Assembly (NCBI GenBank): GCA_022790685.1
Contig: JAAVXQ010000047.1
Span: 1 to 21,366 of the forward strand
Direction of reading: 5' to 3'
Source of the DNA: Clostridia bacterium
GTDB taxonomy: Bacteria > Bacillota > Clostridia > TANB77 > CAG-508
DNA length: 21,366 nucleotides
Made by a program: the position numbers and the translations under genes. Below, piece by piece: positions 1-6,347 of this stretch. Numbering within the stretch: the stretch's first letter is position 1; each line of letters begins with the position of its first letter. The notes beneath the pieces were generated by a model. It had not been told where the DNA came from, did no database searches, and saw nothing but the letters and a program-made list of their open reading frames with translations.

Positions 1-1430
1 GTAACTTCTCCTGTAACAGAGTCTATTACTTTTTTTACTACTCTTGGTTTCACATATCTTCCATTATTTGCAATTGTAGAAACCATTGTTATCATCTGTA
101 TTGGAGTTACTTCAAATCTTTGACCAAAGCTTATAGTTGCAAGTTCAACAGGTCCTACTTTTTCTTCTTTTAAAAAAATACTTCCTGCTTCTCCTGGAAG
201 ATCAATTCCTGTCTTTTTTAGGAATCCAAATTTATCTAAATACTTATAATATTTATTTACTCCCATTTTCTGTCCAAGACCTATAAAAACAGGATTACAT
301 GAATTCATTAATCCTTCTCTTAAACTTTGTGCACCATGAGGTCTATAATATCTCCAGCATTTTATTCTTCTTCCTGCTATTTCTATTCCACCACCACAAT
401 TAAATACTCCTTTTTTATCTGGTGTAGCTAATCCTTCTTCAATTGATGCTGACGCTGTTACAAGTTTAAAAGTTGAACCTGGTTCATATGTATCAGCTAT
501 TGCTTTATTTCTCCACATTGCCTGTAAATTTTTACTTTTTTCGCCAAGTTCTAACAATTCCCACACTTCTTTTAATTCCTCTGAATTTATCTCATAGGGT
601 GAGTTTAAATCATAATATGGATATGTTGCCATTGCCAAAATATCACCATTTTTTGGGTTCATCATAATTACATTTCCACCATCTGTGCAAACATTATCTA
701 TGCAAGCTTCTTCTAAATATTTCTCTACTATAGATTGTATATTAAAGTCAATGCTCAAAACTAAATCATTTCCATCAATTGGATTTTCATAGACTTCACC
801 TTCATTTCCAAATTCGTTTCCTTTAGCATCAATATACTTGCTTATTTTTCCGTTCTTTCCTTTAAGTATTTCATCATACTTTGCCTCTATTCCATCTAAT
901 CCTTGATTATCACTTCCACAAAAGCCAATAATATGTGATGCAAAGTCAGAATTCGGATAATATCTTTTTGTATCTTCATCAATATTTATTCCTGATAATA
1001 TATTATTTTCTTGCATCCATCTCCTAAGCTCATTTGTTTTCTCTTTATCAACTCTTTTAATAATATTTTCTATAGAACTATGTTTTTTTACCTTTTTTAA
1101 TATTTTTTCATAATCAAGCTCAAATAATTCTGCTAATTTTCTAGCTACTTTTTCTTTATTTTCATTAGAAATATTTACTGGATTTACAGTAACACTTTCT
1201 ACTGTACTGCTCATTGCTAATATGTTTTTCTCTGTTGAATCATATATCGTACCTCTATTTGGGGTAATATTTCTACTAGAGCTTTGTTGTAAAGCAATCT
1301 TTTCCATAAGTGTTGGAGCCATTATAAATTGAAGATGTGCAACTTTTATAATTAATATAATTGCAAATACTACTGAAAAGTATAAAAGAAACATCATTCT
1401 CTTTTTACTACTTAATACATTTGAATTCAT
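1..1430 (-). CDS. Class B penicillin-binding protein (FtsI/SpoVD type), 3' end outside the window
   Basis: This is a peptidoglycan transpeptidase that crosslinks septal or spore-cortex wall on the outer face of the membrane. Reading the minus strand from ATG at 1430 gives a short N-tail, one membrane anchor (about residues 12-30), a dimerisation region beginning NRGTIYD, and a transpeptidase domain. Its active-site motif is STFK with Ser319, inside EPGSTFKL, and the second motif is Ser377-Cys-Asn. The third motif (KTG) and any PASTA domain would lie beyond the left edge, so FtsI and SpoVD cannot be separated. GGAGG lies 8 nt before the ATG. It follows rsmH and ftsL, the standard dcw order. 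A weak hairpin and a TATAAT at 1460-1465 separate it from ftsL, so it may have its own promoter. About 476 residues are visible. Family confidence is high. Confidence 0.95.
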   Translation of the reverse strand, partial: MNSNVLSSKKRMMFLLYFSVVFAIILIIKVAHLQFIMAPTLMEKIALQQSSSRNITPNRGTIYDSTEKNILAMSSTVESVTVNPVNISNENKEKVARKLAELFELDYEKILKKVKKHSSIENIIKRVDKEKTNELRRWMQENNILSGINIDEDTKRYYPNSDFASHIIGFCGSDNQGLDGIEAKYDEILKGKNGKISKYIDAKGNEFGNEGEVYENPIDGNDLVLSIDFNIQSIVEKYLEEACIDNVCTDGGNVIMMNPKNGDILAMATYPYYDLNSPYEINSEELKEVWELLELGEKSKNLQAMWRNKAIADTYEPGSTFKLVTASASIEEGLATPDKKGVFNCGGGIEIAGRRIKCWRYYRPHGAQSLREGLMNSCNPVFIGLGQKMGVNKYYKYLDKFGFLKKTGIDLPGEAGSIFLKEEKVGPVELATISFGQRFEVTPIQMITMVSTIANNGRYVKPRVVKKVIDSVTGEV

Positions 1431-1481
1431 ATATATGTCCTCCATAAGTAAATATATTTATTATATTTTTATTAAGCTAAT

Positions 1482-1519
1482 AAAAAAAAAGACTAAAAGT
1501 TTTTTAATCAAAACTTTTA
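1482..1519 (-). terminator. Hairpin with U-run between ftsL and the PBP gene
   Basis: Perfect 10-bp inverted repeat, arms 1494-1503 and 1510-1519, six-base loop, followed on the minus strand by a run of nine T. It starts five bases after the ftsL stop. The stem has only two G-C pairs, so it may be a weak terminator or an attenuator inside the dcw operon. Confidence 0.55.
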
Positions 1520-1523
1520 ATCT

Positions 1524-2069
1524 TTAAAACAATCCTTTAATTTTATTTATTATATTATTTATAAATCCACTATTTTCTTCTAAGATTACTTCCTCAACTG
1601 TAGGTTCTACATAATCTCTCTTTGGAAGAGTTATCGAAATTATTTGTTTGCTTGATAATTTTTGCATTCCAAGCATTTCTTTTGCAGCTTTTTCTATATT
1701 ATTAGTATTTATACTATTTTGTATACTTATTTCTAATTGATCATTTTCTTTTTGCAATTCTGTTACCTGACTTTTTAACTTTTGAATTTTTGCAAAAGAT
1801 TCATTAATTTTGGAGTTTCTATATATTATGATAAATAGCATTGAAAAACTTACAAGCAGTAATGTTGATACTTTTATCCTAAATACAAATTCTTCCATCT
1901 TTTTGTTTCTTTTTAAATTTTTCTTTTTGTCAGCAGGTTTTGGAGATGGTTTCTTTTTCAAAGCAGTTGACTTTTTCTTTTTTACTTGTTTTTTTGGTTT
2001 ATCATTATAATCTGGTCTTATTTTCCTTGGACTAGTTTCATATTGATAGTCATAGGCTCTATTTACCAT
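1524..2069 (-). CDS. ftsL: FtsL/DivIC-like cell division protein
   Basis: Bitopic septal protein expected to work with DivIC and FtsB-type partners to position the division PBP and FtsW. The 181 residues show a long Lys-rich cytoplasmic tail (1-60), a single membrane helix (about 64-83), an extracytoplasmic coiled coil (about 86-125) and the region EKAAKEMLGM (126-135), which resembles the conserved end of septum-formation initiators. Sequence identity in this family is always low; the call rests on this architecture and on its place between rsmH and the class B PBP. AAGGAGG lies 6 nt before the ATG. The gap to rsmH is 35 bp, so the two are co-transcribed. The basic tail is longer than in many homologues. 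Confidence 0.85.
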   Translation of the reverse strand: MVNRAYDYQYETSPRKIRPDYNDKPKKQVKKKKSTALKKKPSPKPADKKKNLKRNKKMEEFVFRIKVSTLLLVSFSMLFIIIYRNSKINESFAKIQKLKSQVTELQKENDQLEISIQNSINTNNIEKAAKEMLGMQKLSSKQIISITLPKRDYVEPTVEEVILEENSGFINNIINKIKGLF

Positions 2070-2104
2070 AATCTTCCTCCTTTCTTTAGTAATTTTATAT
2101 CTAT

Positions 2105-3031
2105 CTATATTTTTTCAAAAATTCTTAATTTAGCACTCTTACTTCTACTATTATTTATCATTTCTTTTTCAGTAGGCAATATAGGCTTTTTAGTTATTAT
2201 ATTTCCTTTTGATTTGGCTCCACACATACAATATGGTAATCCTGGTGGACAGGTACATTTTCCTGCTCCTTCTATAAAAGCTTTTTTTACTGCTCTATCT
2301 TCTAATGAATGAAAAGTTATTATGCATAGCCTTCCCTTTGGATTTAAGCATTCAATAGAATTTAAAACAGTATTATATAATGGTTCTATCTCATTATTTA
2401 CCTCTATTCTAATTGCCTGAAAAGTTCTTTTAGCTGGATGTCCCTCATTTTTTTTATAAGGTACTACTTCTTCAATTATTTTTACTAACTCAGAAGTTTT
2501 TTCTATATTTTTTTCTCTTCTATATTCACATATTCTTTTTGCTATTGCTCTAGAGAATTTTTCTTCACCATATTCAAAAATAATTTCTGCAAGCTTCTGC
2601 TCTTTATATGTGTTTATTACTTCCTTTGCTGTTAATACTTGATTTTTGTCCATTCTCATATCAAGCTCGTTTTCTCCTAAATAGCTGAATCCTCTATTTC
2701 TTTCATCTAATTGATATGAAGAAACACCTAAATCTAACAGTATTCCATCCACTTTTGGAATTTCTAGATTACTTAATATTTCTTTTATGTTGTCATGATT
2801 GTCATAAATAAATTTTACATTTTCGAATTTACTTAATCTTTCTCTAGCAACAGAAATAGCCTCTTCATCTCTATCAATTCCGATAAGAAGCCCTTTATTT
2901 GATATTCTTTTGGCAATCTCTATGCTATGTCCAGCTCCGCCCATTGTTCCGTCTACATAAATACCATCTTTTTTGATATTTAATCCTTCTAAACATTCTT
3001 CAAGCATTACTGGTATATGTTTAAATTCCAA
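2105..3031 (-). CDS. rsmH: 16S rRNA (cytosine1402-N4)-methyltransferase RsmH (MraW)
   Basis: Cytoplasmic SAM-dependent enzyme that N4-methylates C1402 in the decoding centre of 16S rRNA. The 308 residues begin EFKHIPVMLEEC, typical of the family. They contain the SAM loop VDGTMGGAGHS (about 26-36), LLDLGVSSYQLD, RTFQAIRIEVN and TFHSLEDR, and a C-terminal cysteine-rich stretch CTCPPGLPYCMCG. The start is a TTG at 3029-3031: an in-frame TGA lies five codons upstream and the next ATG (codon 9) would remove the conserved N-terminus. GAGG lies 10 nt before the TTG. Unusually, 348 bp separate it from mraZ, holding a repeat array and a hairpin next to the ribosome binding site, so it may be controlled independently of mraZ. 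Confidence 0.97.
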   Translation of the reverse strand: MEFKHIPVMLEECLEGLNIKKDGIYVDGTMGGAGHSIEIAKRISNKGLLIGIDRDEEAISVARERLSKFENVKFIYDNHDNIKEILSNLEIPKVDGILLDLGVSSYQLDERNRGFSYLGENELDMRMDKNQVLTAKEVINTYKEQKLAEIIFEYGEEKFSRAIAKRICEYRREKNIEKTSELVKIIEEVVPYKKNEGHPAKRTFQAIRIEVNNEIEPLYNTVLNSIECLNPKGRLCIITFHSLEDRAVKKAFIEGAGKCTCPPGLPYCMCGAKSKGNIITKKPILPTEKEMINNSRSKSAKLRIFEKI

Positions 3032-3037
3032 TTCTTG

Positions 3038-3102
3038 GGTACCTCATAATCATATGATAGCATAAACAGTTGGTATCTTTTCTAGGTACCAACTGCCGAT
3101 GC
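3038..3102 (-). promoter_or_regulatory. Hairpin and repeated GGTACC next to the rsmH ribosome binding site
   Basis: A 9-bp perfect stem (CAGTTGGTA with TACCAACTG; plus-strand 3067-3075 and 3087-3095) has an 11-nt loop and is extended across a 3x3 internal loop by GCAT/ATGC (3060-3063, 3099-3102). No U-run follows on the minus strand, so it is not a terminator. The self-complementary hexamer GGTACC occurs at 3085-3090 in the hairpin and again at 3038-3043 overlapping the rsmH Shine-Dalgarno. Alternative pairing that hides the ribosome binding site is therefore possible. That role is inferred. Confidence 0.5.
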
Positions 3103-3356
3103 TTTTGTTCTTTAAATTTTTTCTTTTGTAACTTTAAAATTTTTCCTTTGTAATTTTTTAATTTTCTTTTGTATTTATATAATTTTTTACATTTGTAAAT
3201 TATATATCTTTTTCTTTTGTAATCCGCAAAACTTCTTTTGTTTCTTACATTTTTTCTTTTGAGTTTTACCTAAATTTAAGGTATTTATCTTTTGTAAACT
3301 TTTTCTTTTGTACTTTTTTAATTTTATCTTTTGTGTTTTAAATTTTTATCTTTTGT
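3102..3356 (-). repeat. Array of 12 phased ACAAAAG repeats in the mraZ-rsmH gap
   Basis: On the transcribed minus strand the heptamer ACAAAAG, or a one-base variant, recurs 12 times. Plus-strand copies (CTTTTGT) begin at 3102, 3123, 3145, 3166, 3190, 3214, 3235, 3256, 3289, 3305, 3328 and 3350. Spacings are 21, 22, 21, 24, 24, 21, 21, 33, 16, 23 and 22 bp, near two helical turns. The copies at 3145, 3190 and 3256 carry one change each. Between copies lie further A-tracts. No frame is open through the array. It occupies most of the 348-bp mraZ-rsmH gap. Possible roles are intrinsically curved DNA, a multi-site protein operator, or an unstructured A-rich mRNA leader. Confidence 0.8.
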
Positions 3357-3379
3357 GATTTTATATAAACTTTAGCAAG

Positions 3380-3805
3380 TTATATACCAAGCATTTCCAT
3401 TTTTTCTGCTATTTCATCAGCAGAAATGTCGTCATCACATTTTTGCCATTTCTCTTTACTCCAAATTTCAATTCTTGAGTCCATACCTACAATTACAACT
3501 TCTTTTGAAAGTTCTGCAAATTCTCTTAAATTTCCTGAAATAAGGAATCTTCCTTGTTTATCTATTTCACAATCTATTGCGCCAGCGAAGAAAAATCTAG
3601 AAAAAGCTCTCGCATCTTTATTAGAAATTGGTAAAGATCTTAACTTTTGTTCAAAGTTTGTCCATTCTTCTAAAGAAAATGCAAATAAGCACCCATCTAA
3701 ACCTTTGGTTATTATGAACTTTTCACCTATGTCTTCTCTAAATTTTGCTGGCATTATCAATCTGCCTTTAGCGTCTAGAGAATGCTCATATTCACCAATT
3801 AGCAC
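3380..3805 (-). CDS. mraZ: MraZ transcriptional regulator of the division cluster
   Basis: AbrB-fold DNA-binding protein that forms rings and regulates its own dcw operon; repression is known in E. coli and activation has been reported in mycoplasmas. The 141 residues contain two SpoVT/AbrB-type half domains, each with the signature DxxGR: DAKGR near residue 11 and DKQGR near residue 81. Length is normal. The start is GTG at 3803-3805, giving MLIGEYEHSLDAKGR as expected for the family, with GAGGTGA about 6 nt upstream. Direct repeats matching MraZ boxes sit between the promoter and this start, so autoregulation is likely. It is the first gene of mraZ-rsmH-ftsL-PBP. Confidence 0.97.
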   Translation of the reverse strand: MLIGEYEHSLDAKGRLIMPAKFREDIGEKFIITKGLDGCLFAFSLEEWTNFEQKLRSLPISNKDARAFSRFFFAGAIDCEIDKQGRFLISGNLREFAELSKEVVIVGMDSRIEIWSKEKWQKCDDDISADEIAEKMEMLGI

Positions 3806-3831
3806 TTATTTTTCACCTCTTCCTTTTCATA

Positions 3832-3861
3832 CCACTTTGTACCACTTCTCTCCACTTCACT
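3832..3861 (-). promoter_or_regulatory. MraZ operator: AGTGG boxes at 10-bp period
   Basis: On the minus strand AGTGG occurs three times exactly 10 bp apart (plus-strand CCACT at 3832, 3842, 3852), with a fourth variant box AGTGA adjoining at 3857-3861. Known MraZ sites are short G-rich direct repeats with about 10-bp period (TGGGN in E. coli, AAAGTG-type in mycoplasmas). The array lies at and just downstream of the predicted transcription start, which suits repression. Confidence 0.85.
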
Positions 3862-3864
3862 TAG

Positions 3865-3893
3865 ATTTTAATATATAATTTTTCATTTTGCAA
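3865..3893 (-). promoter_or_regulatory. Sigma-A-type promoter of mraZ
   Basis: TTGCAA (-35, 3888-3893), 17-bp spacer, TAAAAT (-10, 3865-3870). The predicted start, near 3858, falls in the MraZ box array. Confidence 0.65.
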
Positions 3894-4078
3894 TACTTTT
3901 TTTTATTTTTTTTCATTTTTTTATTTTTTTAATTATCAAATTATTAGGCTATATTATAGACATTTCGTTTTTTTGATTATATAATCTATTCATAAATAGC
4001 TAATAACTAAGCACTTTTGCCTTCATAATTGCTATTACATTATTAGTTATTTTAATAAATTTTGAGGAGATTAATTTA

Positions 4079-5288
4079 ATGGAAATTAAAAAAAAATTTT
4101 TAAAGAATTCTACAAATCTTAAAAATTTTCTTATTGTTACACTTATTCTTTTAATTCCATACATAGATTTAATAACTGATTTGATATTTTCAAAAATAAA
4201 TTATATATCAATTTCTTTGTTAAGTTATTATTTACCTTATTTTTATCTCTTCCTGCGGAGCATCTATTTTTATAAGATTTGCCTTTTATAAAAATAAGGT
4301 TTTTAATAAATTTAAGTTTTCAATAATAGTTATATCCATTTCTTTAATACTTTCTCTTTTTATAAAATTGTTATTTCCTGTGAATTCAAGTATCTTAGAA
4401 ATTTATAATTCTAATTTTATTATTTATATAGTAAACTTAATTTTTATGACCATATTTTTAACAAGTAGTATATTAGATTTAAAACTTGCAATATTTAATT
4501 TCTTTTTAGAAATTATATTAAAATATATATTTTTAGTATTAATTCAAAATATCTTTATAGCTTCTTTTGTATCATATTTTATATTAATACTGTTTAACTT
4601 TTTGACACACTTTATTCACATAAAAAAGCAAAAACTAAATCATAGGTTTTTAAGTAATAAATCTACAATTACTTCCTTAAAAGAACTAGATTATTCTTTA
4701 CTTTACATCATATGTGGTGATTTTATTTTTAAAATTTTCACCTATTTGATTGCTATTTTCTTTATTAGCAAACATGGAATTATTCATAATATATGTTCAT
4801 TTTTTATAATTAATTTTTTACTAGATATAGCCTTTATTCCAATACTTTCTATTATAATTTGTAGCTTTAATACAAATATAAATAAATTACATATATTTAG
4901 TACAGCTAAAATTACTACTATTATGGAAATACTGTTTTCATTTTTAATTTACATTTTTATAAACAAAATTATCTTTAACATAATATCTGAAACTGGAATA
5001 ATATTTTACAGTTTATACATTTATAAAATCTTAGTAATATCAATATCTCTTATGCCACTCTCCTACTTGCTTCCAATATATTTATATTGTATAAACAAAC
5101 ATCTTTTAGCTCGTTTATATCATATTTTTAATATTACTACAGTTACTATACTTATGATTATTTTAAGTAATATATATAATTTAAATGGTATTTTTTTCTC
5201 AATACCCTTATCTTTCATTTTTACAAACCTTCTATATATTATTGTAATTGTATTTATAAATCAACTACAATCACATAAACTTATTTAA
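4079..5288 (+). CDS. MATE-like polytopic membrane protein, frame broken at an in-frame CGG
   Basis: Probable multidrug or lipid-linked-substrate flippase of the MATE/MOP group in the cytoplasmic membrane; the family call is tentative. GAGGAG lies 9 nt before the ATG. The first frame runs 59 codons to CTG at 4253-4255, where CGG follows. Read straight on, it stops at 4291. Skipping C4256 continues as GASIFIRFAFYKNK and stays open to 5288, giving about 402 residues with roughly 12 hydrophobic helices. The N-terminal part (IDLITDLIFSK, then a helix, LFLGAS, and IRFAFYKNK) and the C-terminal stretch GIFFSIPLSFIF resemble MATE proteins, which are usually nearer 450 residues. There are no other stops or frameshifts. 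It diverges from mraZ and ends at a strong bidirectional terminator. It could instead be a pseudogene. Confidence 0.6.
4253..4259 (+). other. Candidate +1 frameshift site CTG-CGG-A in the MATE-like gene
   Basis: The zero-frame codons are CTG (4253-4255) and CGG (4256-4258). Omitting the C and reading GGA (4257-4259) as Gly joins the two open frames. The hexamer TGCGGA is shared with the break in the alcohol dehydrogenase gene. An AT-only inverted repeat lies a few bases downstream, about 4265-4295. Confidence 0.5.
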
Positions 5289-5298
5289 ATAAACTAAA

Positions 5299-5340
5299 AA
5301 AAACTCATTGTTATTCTTCTAACAATGAGTTTTTCTAATT
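5299..5340. terminator. Bidirectional terminator between the MATE-like gene and the thioredoxin-fold gene
   Basis: Perfect 15-bp inverted repeat (5299-5313 and 5320-5334) with a six-base loop, flanked by an A-run on the left and a T-run on the right. It serves both convergent genes and touches the stop codon of the minus-strand gene. Confidence 0.9.
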
Positions 5341-5897
5341 TATTTATCTTCTCCTGCTAAAATCTGTAAGTTTGCAAGTATTGCATCTTCAGATTTAACA
5401 CCTTCCATTTTATTAAGTACAGTATTATCTTTCTTTATAAACACAAATGTTGGAATTTCTTTTACATTATACATCGATGCTGCATTTGTATCTAAATCAT
5501 AATATACTTCCATTGGTATTTCTGATACTCTTAAAAATTCTTGTACACTTTCTATACTTTCAACTTTACCATCTGACATGCTTATTGGTAAAAATATAAT
5601 CTTGTCTTTGTATTCATCATATTTTGAATTAAGAATTTTTAACATTTCTACTGATTCAGCAGAATCTGTTTTCCAAAATAATATTGCTACTGGCATATCT
5701 TTATAGCTTTCTAAAGTGACCTTATTATTTTCTTTATTGTATATAGTAAAGTTATTATAACTTGTAGCTTGCTCCATATTATTCTTGCTATATATAGTCT
5801 TTGATTCATCATTTTCTTTATATACATCATATACATAATATCCTGCAATTGCTAAAAATACTATTGCAACTATTACTATGTTTTTAATATTTTTCAT
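5340..5897 (-). CDS. Membrane-anchored thioredoxin-fold protein (TlpA/ResA-like) lacking the CxxC cysteines
   Basis: The 185 residues begin with a single N-terminal hydrophobic helix (about 5-21), followed by an extracytoplasmic TlpA-like domain. The thioredoxin signature is recognisable but altered. Where relatives have FWATWCPPC this protein reads FWKTDSAES, so both redox cysteines are replaced by Ser79 and Ser82. The cis-proline is kept as KEIPTF (Pro149), and the central strand IIFLPISMS is present. The protein contains no cysteine at all, so it cannot act as a dithiol oxidoreductase. A binding, scaffolding or chaperone role is possible but not shown. AAGGAGGG lies 4 nt before the ATG. 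It is divergent from the DUF3006 gene, with a 15-bp palindrome between them. Confidence 0.85.
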   Translation of the reverse strand: MKNIKNIVIVAIVFLAIAGYYVYDVYKENDESKTIYSKNNMEQATSYNNFTIYNKENNKVTLESYKDMPVAILFWKTDSAESVEMLKILNSKYDEYKDKIIFLPISMSDGKVESIESVQEFLRVSEIPMEVYYDLDTNAASMYNVKEIPTFVFIKKDNTVLNKMEGVKSEDAILANLQILAGEDK

Positions 5898-5939
5898 TTT
5901 TCCCTCCTTATATTTAGTATAGATATTTTATCAATAATT

Positions 5940-5954
5940 ATTTACAGTGTAAAT
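5940..5954. promoter_or_regulatory. Perfect 7-1-7 palindrome between divergent genes
   Basis: ATTTACA-G-TGTAAAT. It overlaps the expected -35 position of a minus-strand promoter whose -10 would be TATACT (plus-strand 5916-5921), and lies about 20 bp upstream of the plus-strand -35. It looks like an operator for a dimeric repressor; the regulator is unknown. Confidence 0.45.
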
Positions 5955-5973
5955 ATATTTTAGTAATTTATAC

Positions 5974-6002
5974 TTGAATAATATAAAATAATATTGTAAT
6001 AT
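5974..6002 (+). promoter_or_regulatory. Promoter of the DUF3006 gene
   Basis: TTGAAT (5974-5979), 17-bp spacer, TAATAT (5997-6002). The predicted start, near 6009, is downstream of the ATG at 6001 and just before the Shine-Dalgarno, so it supports the start at 6025. Confidence 0.55.
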
Positions 6003-6024
6003 GAGTGCTAAAGGAGGTGAAAAC

Positions 6025-6321
6025 ATGGAACTTGACCTTTCAAATAATATCTATGCTTTTTTAGAAAAAAATTGTATAGATAAATTAACAAAATTTACTG
6101 TAGATAAATTTGAGAATAATTTCGCAATATGTGAAAACAGAGATAATGGTAAGATTTTAGATATACCAATGAATTTTATTTCTAAAGATGTAAAAGAAGG
6201 TAATATAATAAAATTAGAAAATGATTTATATGTTATAGATAATGAAACCTATAAATCAGAATTAGAAGAAGTAAAAAAGCTTGCACATTCTGTTTTTAAA
6301 AGAAAAAACAAAGGCGAATAA
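6025..6321 (+). CDS. DUF3006 family protein
   Basis: Small cytoplasmic protein of 98 residues. DUF3006 members have a short beta-rich core of the form 'DRFEGDYAVVE...IP...KEGDVI'. Here it reads TVDKFENNFAICENRDN, then LDIPMNF and KEGNIIKLEND. An N-terminal helix and a Lys/Glu-rich C-terminal helix (LEEVKKLAHSVFKRK) flank the core. The function of the family is unknown, but such genes are often beside ComEC-type beta-lactamase-fold hydrolases, and one lies convergently next door here. The start at 6025 is chosen because a perfect AAAGGAGGTGA sits immediately upstream; an in-frame ATG at 6001 has no ribosome binding site. Confidence 0.8.
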   Translation: MELDLSNNIYAFLEKNCIDKLTKFTVDKFENNFAICENRDNGKILDIPMNFISKDVKEGNIIKLENDLYVIDNETYKSELEEVKKLAHSVFKRKNKGE

Positions 6322-6347
6322 TAACATTTTCCTTTGTTTTCTTTTTT
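6305..6347 (+). terminator. Terminator of the DUF3006 gene
   Basis: 10-bp inverted repeat (AAAACAAAGG at 6305-6314, CCTTTGTTTT at 6331-6340) followed by CTTTTTT. The left arm lies inside the end of the coding sequence. Confidence 0.65.

Noticed and set aside
3102..3356. CRISPR-like array between mraZ and rsmH
   Set aside because: Only about 7 bases are conserved per unit, steps vary from 16 to 33 bp, the intervening DNA is low-complexity A/T, and there are no cas genes.
3426..3878. Long open frame on the plus strand opposite mraZ
   Set aside because: It mirrors the mraZ coding sequence, has no ribosome binding site, and mraZ is unmistakable on the other strand.
4240..4244. Slippage at a T5 run as the cause of the MATE-like frame break
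   Set aside because: Possible, but the run is short for this AT-rich DNA, and the CGG site gives a better join and matches the independent dehydrogenase break.
6001..6024. Upstream ATG as start of the DUF3006 gene
   Set aside because: It overlaps the predicted -10 element and has no Shine-Dalgarno, whereas the ATG at 6025 has a perfect one.
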